Origin: Cylindrodendrum hubeiense
Taxonomy: Eukaryota; Ascomycota; Sordariomycetes; Hypocreales; Nectriaceae
Direction of reading: 5' to 3'
Length of the DNA: 18,887 nucleotides
Assembly (NCBI GenBank): GCA_014621425.1
Contig: JAANBB010000627.1
Span: 1 to 18,887, forward strand
Shown here: positions 10,250-18,887 of the stretch, piece after piece
Numbering within the stretch: the stretch's first letter is position 1
Layout: each line of letters opens with the position of its first letter
Translations under genes and position numbers: made by a program
The notes under the pieces: model-generated
What the model was told of the DNA's origin: nothing
What the model saw: only the letters and a program-made list of their open reading frames with translations
Database searches by the model: none

Positions 10250-11190
10250 GCAGCCGAGGAAGTGCCATTACCCCGATGGGACCCGCCGCCTGGAGCACGT
10301 TGGTCAACTGAGCGTCGGCGAAACACAACGGACGACAACGAGACAAGGAAGAGGCTATTGCGAAGAAGCGAGTGCTCAGTAGGCGTGGGATCTAACCGCG
10401 TTGCTGCTTAGGCCCGGCCATTGTCCAAGGAAGGATCCGAACAGAGCATAAGCGCGTGCTGCAGCCCCCGCTTGCTGGTTGACTCTGTGCTTGGGTCGTT
10501 GCTCTCGAGGTTCTCAGGCAGATAATAGACGCCCCGACGAGCGGACCTAGAGGGGCGGGCAGACTTGTTCCATTTCTAGAGCCGCTGTCATACAAGCTCA
10601 ATCAAATTCTCAGACTCGGCCCCAATCTGAAAAAAACTCTCCTTCATTCCCACCGGCGATTTATCTACATTTTTCGTTCATGCGCCGCGTGTAGCGTAAA
10701 GTAGCGCTGCATTGCAACTGGAGTCGAGTCTCGCGCCGCTTGCGCCGCCGCTTTTTAAGTGAGAGAGAGCGTTTCGACGTCGCCCCATCCATCCCCGTCC
10801 CACGTCACCGCAGGATCACCACTCACCCCGTTGGCCTCGTCCCGCCTCTGCGGCTCACACTTCACCTCGCTTGTCTGTGCGCTCACCTTGCGACGGCTCA
10901 TCGGGCTGTTTTGGACGAATTATTTGTGCGACCTAAACCGCAGAAATCTGCCGACCCGAGTACGCTCCTCAACCCGGATATCTCGTTGGTTGGTTCCGCG
11001 GCCTGTCAGTGAGTTGGCGCGGCCTGCTCTTGTACCTTGTTTGCCAATCCCCATATCCCATATCGATTCCCCTCCCATCCGTGCAGTCGCCCGTGAGAGC
11101 GGCTTTCAGCGTCTCACGCCTCAAACCGCGGGCCTCACGCCCTCGCGCACGCCGAGCTGGGACCCCGCCGGAGGAGTGGTTGAACCCCCC

Positions 11191-11196
11191 CACGTG
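11191..11196. promoter_or_regulatory. CACGTG E-box, candidate NUC-1/Pho4 site upstream of nuc-2
   Basis: A perfect CACGTG palindrome lies about 645 bp before the nuc-2 start codon and just upstream of the AUG-free leader. CACGTG is the known core site of the bHLH phosphate regulators Pho4 (yeast) and NUC-1 (Neurospora). It is embedded in a second inverted repeat, CCCACG-tgccc-CGTGGG (11189-11205). Other bHLH proteins also bind CACGTG, so assignment to NUC-1 is inference. Confidence 0.5.
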
Positions 11197-11840
11197 CCCC
11201 GTGGGAGACGGCCTGGCACGTCGTAGGGCTCGTCGGAGGTCGGGTGATGAATCAAGCGCGAGGGATATCGTGTCACTCTTACATGGGAGGCACCGGAAGA
11301 AAGAGAAGAATCCAGTTTGAGTCCCGTGGAGAGAGAGAGAGACTGAGAAAGACGGTCCATCTCGACGCCGACCAGCCGTTGCACTGCACACTACACACGC
11401 ACACTACACCACACCCACTTACTTGCCTTACACTACCCAACACATCACTGCACTGCATTTAGCTTCCAAGTCTACACAACCTGGCCTCCATCTTCAACTG
11501 AGCTGACCCTGACTTGACCCTGCAACAAGACCCCGAGGCATTGAACCGCCCCGTCCTTGTCCCTATTACCTTCTGCCGCTGTCCCTGAGCGCCTTGCAAC
11601 CTTGCCCTCTCTTCTCGCCTCGTTGCCGAACCCGCCGCGCACGAAACGACAAGCACAGCACAGCGCAGCGCCCACAGACACGTCTCGCATAACCCAGCCA
11701 CACCTGGAACTTGCCTTACTCGCGGATATCCTGGCAGGCAACGCTCTGGCCCATCTCTCTCACTTGCTCATACACTCTCTTGCTAATCTCCATTCATCTC
11801 CTGGACGCCAAGGGCTGCTCGAGGGCGTCCACGCCGCAAC

Positions 11841-14800
11841 ATGTAAGCCCCTGCCCCCCAAATAAGCCCTCATTACATTCCACTGGCGGGTGGTGGTTGT
11901 GTGTGTCTTTTGGCTTTCTGACGCTCCCCCTCCAGGAAGTTCGGCAAGCATATCCAGAAGCGCCAGCTCGAGGTTCCCGAATATGCTGCTAGCTTTGTAA
12001 ACTACAAGGCCCTGAAAAAGGTCAGTCCATGTCGCTCTACATGTCGCTCTCCCGCAGTCCGTTGAACGTTATCATCTGCTACCCGTTGTCCCTTGCCCGT
12101 TCCCGTTCCCGAATCTTGTCCCAATCTCGTCCCCATCTCGTCCCCATCTTGTCCCCCCGTCTCCGCTATCATCTCCCACACGCTCCATCCACGCACACGG
12201 ACTATTCCCACTTGCTCAGGGTTTTCACTCCCAAACGCCTGCTCCCACTCGTCAAATCCTCTTCAACCCTACCTGTCATCCACTCCATTACCCTGCCCTG
12301 TTCTGCATCGTTCTGCCCAACCTTGGCCTTGCCGTTCCCTGTACGCCCTGGCTCCTTTTCCTGCTCCGGTTGCAGATCCCGATCCCCTGCTGCCCAATGT
12401 GCAAAGGGGCTTGCCAAAAGCAAACGTACCTCTCCATTAGTTCTGCATCCCCGGAGCACGTTTCTTCTCCCTCGATGCGCACGCGATCACTTAGTGGCCC
12501 GAGCCGTCTACCACTGACACCCTGCCATGTAGCTCATCAAGAAGCTCTCAGCAACGCCGACCATCTCCTCCCAGAATGACGCTCTCCGCTCTGCCACACC
12601 TGTCGACTCCCAAGCTGCTCTTCAGGCCAACAAGGCGACTTTCTTCTTCCAACTGGTAAGATCCCCCTTTGGTTCGCCGCCGCCATGAACATCTCCGCAG
12701 CGTTGCTCACTATCGGCCAGGAGCGAGAACTCGACAAGGTCAATGCCTTCTACCTACAAAAGGAAGCCGAGGTTTGTTAATCCCTTATATTTTGCCACGT
12801 ACCACCTACCTGGCCGAGTTTCTGACACGGCACAGCTTAAAATCCGCCTCAAGACCCTCCTAGACAAGAAGAAGGTCTTGCAGATCCGGCAAGGCATCTC
12901 CCGACGCTCCGCAAAGTTCACGACTCTCGAGGAGGGCTTCCAACAGTTCGCTTCCGATCTAAACAAACTCCAGCAGTTCGTCGAGATCAATGGTACCGCA
13001 TTCTCAAAAATCCTAAAGAAGTGGGACAAGACGTCAAAATCTAAGACCAAGGAACTCTACCTTTCGAGAGCCGTCGAGGTTCAGCCCTTCTTCAATGCTA
13101 CCGTTATCAGCGAGCTCTCCGATCAAGCGACCACGAGTCTCCAAGAGCTTGGAGCCTGGTCAGATGGGATCCAGGTCAACTTCCAGTCTGGCCATGTGGT
13201 TACAACGCAACATTTCGTCGGGACGGATGAGGGGGATGCGGACACGCTGCTGTTGGACACTGTGATTACCGGAAATATCGAGTCCCTGCGAGATCTGCTC
13301 ACCAGAATGCAATCTGCGACCCAGGCAACAGATGGAGACAGCTCGTTGATGGAGAGGATAACGCGGACTTTCCTCGCGGCCATTTCAGAGGCACCCCAAG
13401 AATCTCTTCGAGTCCTTCTTGAGACAAATCTCGTTGACCTCCACTCCTACGACGACATCAATGAGCGAAATTGCTTGCACCAGGCGGCCATTTATGGCAA
13501 GCAGTATGTTCTGGAATGGGGACTCAACGCAGATAATCCGGTGGCGGTAGATCGGACAGATGTCTACGGTCGTATGCCTCTTCACTACGCTAGTTTGCAC
13601 GGGAGGCTTGAAATGCTGCAGGTATTGCTGGATGGTAAGCTACCCGCGAGGATCTACCCCTTATTGGAAACTGTTGCTAATATGGCGTGTAGCCAACCCT
13701 AGTACCATTGACGCCATCGACCACGACAACTTCACCCCCTTAATACACTCTATCATCCATGGACGCCTCGATTGCATCGAGACCCTTCTCTCCAGATCTG
13801 CCCACATCGACCCCGTAGCCGAGCAGGACCGTGTACTTCATGTTCCCCTGAATCTCGCCTGCGAGCATGGCTCAGTGGCTGTTGTCGAACTCCTGCTCCG
13901 ACACGGCGCGGGAATTTTGCCAGATGCCGAAGGCCTATATCCTCAGCACCTGGTGGCGAGATCGGGCCAGAAATCGGAGCTTCTCCTATTGTTGCAGGAG
14001 TACGGCGCAGACCTGGACCAAGTTGATAAGCTATACGGGTGGACGCCGCTCGTCCACGCAGCAAGCGAAGGAAATGTTGATTGTCTGCAAGCGCTGCTCA
14101 AGGTTGGAGCGGACGCAAACATCATGGACGAAAAGGACTTCCCCGCCATGTACTACGCCGCTTGGGAAGGCCATCTGGCATGCATGAAGCTGCTCACGCC
14201 GTTCAACACGCGACCCCGAGCGAGTCCCTTTATGGTGCAACCTTCGTTGAACGCCATGGGAAGCAGTTCCGCTCCCCTGCCTATGTCACTCGACCCTGAC
14301 GCGATCCCCGAACTCGAATTGCCTCCGCCTATCATCCCTCTCCGAAGATATGGCCACAACTTCCTCGACACGAAGACGGTCGTCCAGATCACTTTCGGAG
14401 AATCGGAGGAGCAACCCCTCATGTTCTTCCAGGACGGCAAATACCCTGCCGCACGCCTCACTATTTCTTCCAAGGTCTCGGATCTCATTCCCAAGAACAT
14501 CATTTTGCCGTTTCAAGAAGATACCCGAATTGTTTCGTTCCAGGTCGACAACCTGGATACCTTCAGCCTGGACCTTGACGTTTTCCCTACATACGGTGCT
14601 AAGGTGATCGCCAAGACGGTCGTCCTTTCTAACACGTTTAAGGGCCAGGGCAACTCATCGTGCTGTCTGCCTTTGTTCGACCCTCGTCTCCGAGCTATTG
14701 GTCAGATCAGCTTTACTGTTCAGGTTATCAAGCCGTTCAGGGGCAAGCCGCTAGAGATTACCGACTTCGAGACTTACTGGAAGGCGACGAGCCAGTTCAA

Positions 14801-15735
14801 CCAGCCTACGAGCGCCATAATCACTGGATCCAGCTTGTCGGGAGACTACGTGAGATTGTTTGCGCAGTACACCAGCGACGGCGTGCCGATTCTGTGGCCC
14901 CGATGGACCATTTCTTGTGGCGGGCTGGACATCCCCGTGTGTCGGTTGTCCCTGGAGCAGTTCACAACCATGACGGCGCGGAGCAACAGCCGTGCCGACC
15001 TGGAAAGTTTGAAGAGCAAGACGCCAGAGAACATGGCAGAGATCTACCACATCCTTGCCACGGCCGGCATCACTCTTGAGGAGGCTCTCTCGCTCCTCGA
15101 CCCGAGCATCCACGTCAACTTCCAGATCCTGTACCCGACCCCTGAGGAGGAGAAAGCATTCTCACTGGGCCCCGCGCTCGATGTCAATGTCTTTGTCGAC
15201 GCCATTCTCAGCATCGTCTTCGACCACGCGCGCGCGCAGCGGGCCCAATCGCCCGATGTGGTACGGTCTGTCGTCTTCAGCAGTTACAACCCCCGGCTGT
15301 GCACCGCCCTCAACTGGAAGCAGCCCAACTTCCCGGTCTTCTTGTGCAACGACCTGGGACGTGAGGAGACGACCGGTCATGTGAACGGCGCTTTAAGCTT
15401 GAGCAGCGGACGACGCAGCGCGTCGATTAAGGAGGTGGTGAGGATTGCGCAGAGCAACAACTTCATGGGATTGATCTGCTATTCCCGACTACTGGTATGT
15501 TTCCCCTTGTCTTGTCCTCTCAAAGTGGAATATTGGCTAACTGTTATTGTAGGATATGGTGCCGGCGTTGGTGGACGCAATTAAGGCGCACGGGTTGGCA
15601 CTGGTGATGGACAAGTCGTCAGACTCGCCTGACGCGAGCCCCATGACGGACCCCTTTCCACGACCGCCCAAGGGCATCGATGGTGTGCTGAAAAGTCATG
15701 GTATTTTGCGCTTCAATGATTCTATAGACATGTAG
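11841..15735 (+). CDS. nuc-2: NUC-2/PHO81 phosphate-sensing CDK inhibitor (SPX-ankyrin-GDPD)
   Basis: Seven exons: 11841-11842, 11936-12020, 12533-12655, 12721-12771, 12836-13634, 13693-15494 and 15553-15735, giving 1014 aa (about 1070 in Neurospora). The only Met that fits the conserved SPX start MKFGK is made by joining AT (11841-11842) to G (11936) across a 93-bp intron. The SPX domain occupies about residues 1-155 and keeps the basic inositol-pyrophosphate pocket pattern (Y24, K28; K145, K148, K149). About six ankyrin repeats follow (roughly 290-522), then a segment with PPPIIPLRRYGHNFL, and a C-terminal glycerophosphodiesterase-like domain (about 707-1014) ending in SIDM, as yeast Pho81 ends in NIDM. 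I see no catalytic HRG motif, so that domain is probably non-enzymatic. In the family, this protein inhibits the PREG/PGOV (Pho80/Pho85) cyclin-CDK under phosphate starvation, which frees NUC-1/Pho4 to activate phosphate genes. Intron 2 is unusually long (512 bp). Confidence 0.95.
11843..11935 (+). other. Intron splitting the nuc-2 start codon
   Basis: The donor GTAAGC follows AT at 11842. The acceptor TCCAG precedes GAAGTTC at 11936, and a CTGAC branch site lies about 15 nt upstream of the acceptor. Splicing creates ATG-AAG-TTC. Without splicing, the same ATG is followed at once by TAA, so an intron-retaining mRNA carries a start-stop pair here. Confidence 0.85.
12113..12156. repeat. 11-bp minisatellite, four copies, in nuc-2 intron 2
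   Basis: The unit ATCTYGTCCCC is repeated four times head to tail (12113, 12124, 12135, 12146), with one or two changes between copies. It lies inside the 512-bp second intron (12021-12532), whose donor is the weaker GTCAGT. Slippage at this array would help explain the intron's unusual length. Confidence 0.85.
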
Positions 15736-15948
15736 ATGGACTGTAATGAGGCATGCCTGGTTCATGACATTACGAAGACTACGGAGTAGTTGGGTATAGA
15801 CAAGTAAAGAGTCATAAATTTGATATTGTCATAATCATACTCGTGTCGTTCTGAAGTGGGCTATAACGCACTCCACGCGATTATTATGTATACACCAGCC
15901 CATTCGTTTGCAGAAAAATTCTCTGCCGATCATAGGGAAGGCCGACGG

Positions 15949-16707
15949 CTACGCCCCCTTGAATTCGTACTTGAGCGCTGTCAGCTCCTTTTCAGGATCC
16001 ACGCTGCTCATGACCATTTTGGAGACCAGGACAACCAAATAAACAAAGAGAGGAAGATATCCCATGCCCGTCCACACGGCCGTGTTCCCAGCACGGCCAA
16101 CAACCCAGCTCATCAAAACGAGCATGACGCCAAGCCCCAAGTTCAAGTACGGCAGGTAGAGTTGAAGCGGGGAGCTCCTCTCGACGTAGCTGAACGAGCT
16201 ACGCCTCTTGCGCCGCCTCCCGCGGGGTGCATAGTCGACCTCGTCGTCATCGTCATCTTCGTGGACTGAGGGCGCGCGCGTGGGTCGGGGCGTCTTGGGA
16301 CGGGCCCAGGCGTCGAGGAGGGCAATGCCGGAGGAGGCCGGGGGGAGGTGGTGTAGCAAGTAGGCGGTGGAGAGCAGGGAGGTGAGGCTCAGAAGGGCGA
16401 GGAGCGTGGTCGAGGGACGGATGAGCGACGGGATGTAGGGGATGGTGGCGATGGATGGGGACGGCGACGAGGAGCTTGCGGAACTGGGCGTCGCGGGCAG
16501 CGTTTTCGGCGGCTAGGCTTTCGATGAGTTCTTCTTGTTCTGACAGGCAGGGTGTTAGTTGATATCGATTCGGAGGGTAGAATTCACGGAGGATGAGAGC
16601 TTGCCTTCCTCGTCCAGAGCTTCAGGCTGCGAATCCGTCGAGTCCTCTTCAATGGGATACTGAAACGTGCGCCTCAAGCGGGCGGTGGTGCTCCTGACGT
16701 TGTCCAT
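15949..16707 (-). pseudogene. Multi-spanning membrane protein gene with a one-base frameshift
   Basis: Exon 1 (16707-16605) begins MDNVRSTTARLRRTFQYP and is acidic after that. A 65-bp GC-AG intron (16540-16604, AAG|GCAAGC, CTAAC branch site) leads to exon 2, which starts EEQEELIESLAAENAARDAQ in frame. After FRKLLVAVP the frame is lost at a run of four G on the plus strand (16457-16460). The sequence that follows, SIATIPYIPSLIRPSTTLL, continues in another frame to the stop at 15949. Ignoring one base, the protein would be about 230 aa. It would have hydrophobic stretches near TTLLALLSLTSLLSTAYLL, LYLPYLNLGLGVMLVLMSWVV and MGYLPLFVYLVVLV, a basic loop RGRRRKRR, and a conserved-looking end DPEKELTALKYEFKGA. 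I recall similar uncharacterised proteins in filamentous fungi and know no function. The shift may be a sequencing error or a real mutation, so 'pseudogene' is provisional. Confidence 0.65.
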
Positions 16708-17074
16708 GGTGTGTGATCAGAAGCTTAGAAGCCCAGAAGATCTATGAAGGCGATGGATCCATAAGAATAAAAGGAAGAAGAGCGGGGATTCACAGGGTTG
16801 GAGTGAAAATGGACGACGTTGTACGTCGCTGTCACACGTCGTCGTCACACGGAACGAGGCTTAGCGTCGCAAAGGTCGCCTTATGACGCCAACGGGCGAC
16901 AAGACCACGCGCATAAGCTCCAGGGTACCTCCCGACGTTGTGGAAGTGGGGGACGGCGGACCCCTCGGCGCCGGCTGCAAAATTTCCCCGGCCGGCTGTC
17001 AACTCCAACGATTCTTACTGACCTCACCTGACCGGCGACGAACGACGCAGACCACCCCACGCCAAAATCCAAAG
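16708..17074. promoter_or_regulatory. Divergent promoter region between the membrane-protein gene and COA1
   Basis: These 367 bp separate divergent start codons at 16707 (minus) and 17075 (plus). A repeat-rich patch lies at 16812-16851: GTCACACG occurs as a direct repeat (16831, 16844), and ACGACGT/ACGTCGT form an inverted repeat around it. No clear TATA box is seen. The plus-strand frames upstream of 17075 lack recognisable content. Confidence 0.55.
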
Positions 17075-17836
17075 ATGCAGCGAATATCGCTGCCCCGGCT
17101 CGTCCAGCGGAGGCTTGCTGCCGCCTTTGAGGCCCGCTCCGCCAACGCCCGCCCCGTCCAGCGCCGATGGATCACCCGCGCACCCAAGCCCGGCGATGGG
17201 CCCATGTTGGCCAGGCGGGCCGATCGTGAGCTTCCAGGTACGCCTCCATACACGGGCAAAACCCCGCTCCCTTTTGCCTCCGGCTTTGGTCGCAGGGCCA
17301 ATTGGCACTATTGGAACCCCATCTGACGTTTGCATACAGACATCAATGAAGTCCGCTTCCAATGGCGCCGCACCTTCCCCATCTTCCTCGTCATCGTCAC
17401 CACCTGCTCCGTCGCCATCTTCAACTACCAGAAGATGTCGTCGCCCGTTGTCTCGTCGACGCTCTACGCCCTGCGCACGTCACCCGAGGCCCGCGCCCTG
17501 CTCGGCGACGAGGTGTACTTCAAGCACCAGATCCCCTGGATCCATGGCGAGATGAACCAGCTCCACGGCCGCATCGACATTTGGTTCTCCGTCCGCGGCA
17601 CCAAGGGTGTCGGCTCCATGCGCTTCGCCAGCAACCGGCCCAGCCCCAAGAGCTTCTTCCAGACTACCGAGTGGAGCCTCACCATGGAGGACGGCACCCA
17701 CCTGGACCTGCTCGACCTGGGCGATCCGTTCCGCGGGCTGCTGGGCGGCGAAGAGGATGTTGCCCCACTGTCGCAGATGGAGCAGGATGCTATCACGAGG
17801 GGCTTCAGGAAGCAAGTCGACTACAAGGCGGAGTGA
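17075..17836 (+). CDS. COA1: COA1-like cytochrome c oxidase assembly factor, mitochondrial
   Basis: Two exons, 17075-17237 and 17340-17836, joined in phase 1 across a 102-bp intron (GTACGC...TACAG, CTGAC branch site), giving 219 aa. The first 35 residues are rich in Arg and Ala and lack acidic residues except one Glu, typical of a mitochondrial presequence. One transmembrane helix lies at about 66-84 (TFPIFLVIVTTCSVAIFNY). The soluble part beyond it has the family pattern: SSPVVSSTLYALR, the ALLGDEV motif, IPWIHGEMNQLHGRIDIWF and GTKGVGSMRF. COA1 is an inner-membrane protein that acts in early assembly of respiratory complex IV, around newly made Cox1. The related Tim21 fold is an alternative, but the LLGD and GTKG pattern fits COA1 better. 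The gene is convergent with the uL3m gene, with about 200 bp between the two stop codons. Confidence 0.85.
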
Positions 17837-18041
17837 AGGGTGGCTGAGACTGTTGGGTATAAAATATGACGAACCTGAGAACTCCGGTTGTGATCAAATC
17901 TGTACAGTAGTTGATGGTGTGTGTATAATACAAAGCCCGCTATGATCTCCTCCTTGCCGTACAAAGTACATAGTCCATGGTTATTGGTCCTTCTGTTCCA
18001 TCGCATCGACGCATCTTACAACATTTATCCATTGGCCTAGA

Positions 18042-18887
18042 TTATAGGTCTAGAGGCGCCGTCTGTCTCTTCTCCTTCATTTCTAGATGCTTTTCTCGCG
18101 CCGCCTGCAGGTTCTCGACGGCATCGGGGTGCCTCTCATTCAGCTCCTTGAGGGCCTTCTCTCGGTGAGGTTGGGCGGGGGCCTTGCGCTTCTTGGCGTC
18201 TTGGATGCGGACGACACGGCCCTTGGGACCGGCAATGGGTCCGCTGACCAGCACGGTGCCCAGCTCGTTGTCCACCATCATGACCTTGAGGTTCTGCACC
18301 GTCACCCACTCGTTACCCATGCGACCAGGCATCTTCTTGCCGGGCATGACTCGACTACCGCTGCCCTGCGAGGGACCCGTCGTACCGATGGTACGATGGT
18401 TCTTGGAGTTTCCGTGGGAGGCTCCCTGACCGGAGAAGCCGTGGCGCTTCATACCACCAGCGAAACCCTGACCACGGGACTTGCCCCGGACGTCGACGTA
18501 CTGGCCCTTCTGGAACCAATCAGGAAGAATCTGGACACCGACGGGCAGGAGGCCCTCCTCATTGAGGACCTTGAACTCGGCGAGGTCGGCCTTGGGGGCA
18601 ATGCCCTTGGCTTCGTAGTATCCCAGCATGGGGCTGGTGACGTTGCGTCCCTGGCGGGCGCCGGCTCCGATCTGGACGGCCCAGTAGCCATGGCCCTCAC
18701 GGGTCTTGTTGGCGACGACCTGGACCTGGTCGAGCTGCAGGACAGTGCAGGGGACGCGGGTCTTGCCGACGAAGACGCTGGTCATGCCCTTCTTGACGGC
18801 GAGGACGCCGGTGCGGAGGGGCGTGGTCCTCTCGCGGCGCTTGAGGGCGGCGGCGGGGCCGGTGGTGAGGACGGGCAAGCCGGCGGA
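18042..18887 (-). CDS. MRPL9: Mitochondrial large-subunit ribosomal protein uL3m (N-terminus off window)
   Basis: An open frame of 281 residues runs from the right edge to a TAA at 18042, without introns in the visible part. It begins inside the protein, so the presequence and start codon lie beyond 18887. Diagnostic uL3 features are the opening RTGVLAVKKGMTSVF, the signature around VDVRGKSRGQGFAGGMKRHG, the GQGASHGNSKNHRTIG loop that reaches toward the peptidyl-transferase centre in ribosome structures, and PGRMGNEWVTVQNLKV. The bacterial-type sequence and the long basic tail (AKKRKAPAQPHREKALKELN) point to the mitochondrial rather than the cytosolic L3. The yeast counterpart is MRPL9. Confidence 0.93.
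   Translation of the reverse strand, partial: SAGLPVLTTGPAAALKRRERTTPLRTGVLAVKKGMTSVFVGKTRVPCTVLQLDQVQVVANKTREGHGYWAVQIGAGARQGRNVTSPMLGYYEAKGIAPKADLAEFKVLNEEGLLPVGVQILPDWFQKGQYVDVRGKSRGQGFAGGMKRHGFSGQGASHGNSKNHRTIGTTGPSQGSGSRVMPGKKMPGRMGNEWVTVQNLKVMMVDNELGTVLVSGPIAGPKGRVVRIQDAKKRKAPAQPHREKALKELNERHPDAVENLQAAREKHLEMKEKRQTAPLDL

Larger units (their letters stand above)
9240..11840. other. 2.6-kb intergenic region: CUE5-like 3' flank and nuc-2 promoter/leader
   Basis: No credible gene is seen. The left part should hold the 3' untranslated region of the CUE5-like gene. The right part (about 10600-11840) is pyrimidine-rich and holds the promoter and 5' leader of nuc-2. No ATG occurs on the plus strand between about 11285 and the split start codon at 11841, as expected for a long leader lacking upstream AUGs. 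Open frames within it (for example plus 10759-11226 or minus 11391-10969) have no recognisable content. A 12-bp tandem repeat (GTGACGGAGCAA/G) lies at 9644-9667. I found no tRNA. Confidence 0.6.

Noticed and set aside
11557..11865. 102-codon open frame overlapping the nuc-2 leader and first intron
   Set aside because: It has no ATG (it opens at TTG), runs into the intron and lacks any domain. It is simply leader sequence free of stops.
16450..16539. Explaining the frame change in the membrane-protein gene by a second intron
   Set aside because: No AG acceptor at a plausible intron distance lies between the two coherent frames, and the space between them is only a few bases.
1..18887. Mobile element, viral remnant, toxin gene, biosynthetic cluster or CRISPR-like array
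   Set aside because: None of the translated frames shows transposase, reverse transcriptase, capsid, toxin, PKS/NRPS or Cas features. The tandem repeats seen are too short and too few for an array.

Overview
The window looks like nuclear DNA of a filamentous ascomycete (Pezizomycotina, most likely a Sordariomycete). The evidence is short introns (about 50-100 bp) with GTRNGY donors and CTGAC/CTAAC-type branch sites, GC-rich exons, widely spaced genes, and proteins of fungal type: a NUC-2/PHO81 phosphate regulator, a CUE5-like autophagy adaptor, COA1, and a DHX35-type helicase (a family absent from budding yeast). It is ordinary chromosomal housekeeping and signalling sequence. I see no transposon, viral, CRISPR or biosynthetic cluster, and no convincing new multi-gene system.

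Layout, left to right. (1) Minus strand, running off the left edge: a single-pass membrane protein of unknown function (start 1302, one intron). (2) 1303-5168: about 3.9 kb without a credible gene, with several short local repeats between 2340 and 3400. (3) Minus 7259-5169: a complete DHX35-type DEAH-box RNA helicase, 678 aa, one intron. (4) A 528-bp divergent promoter region. (5) Plus 7788-9239: a CUE5-like ubiquitin-binding autophagy receptor, 419 aa, four exons, with a clear Atg8-interacting motif. (6) 9240-11840: 2.6 kb of 3' flank plus the promoter and leader of the next gene, including a CACGTG phosphate-response-type element and an AUG-free stretch of about 550 nt. (7) Plus 11841-15735: nuc-2/PHO81, 1014 aa in seven exons, with SPX, ankyrin repeats and a degenerate GDPD domain. 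Its start codon appears to be split by an intron (AT|G). (8) Minus 16707-15949: a small multi-spanning membrane protein with a GC-AG intron and an apparent one-base frameshift in a G4 run. (9) Plus 17075-17836: COA1, a cytochrome c oxidase assembly factor. (10) Minus, running off the right edge: mitochondrial ribosomal protein uL3m.

The genes do not form a pathway cluster. COA1 and uL3m are both mitochondrial and convergent, but that is probably coincidence. The points most worth a second look are the split start codon and regulatory leader of nuc-2, the CACGTG site upstream of it (possible NUC-1/Pho4 feedback), the frameshifted membrane-protein gene with its GC-AG intron, and the conserved WQPL Atg8-binding motif in the CUE protein. 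Exon boundaries were inferred by eye from splice consensus and reading-frame continuity. No alignment or expression data were available.
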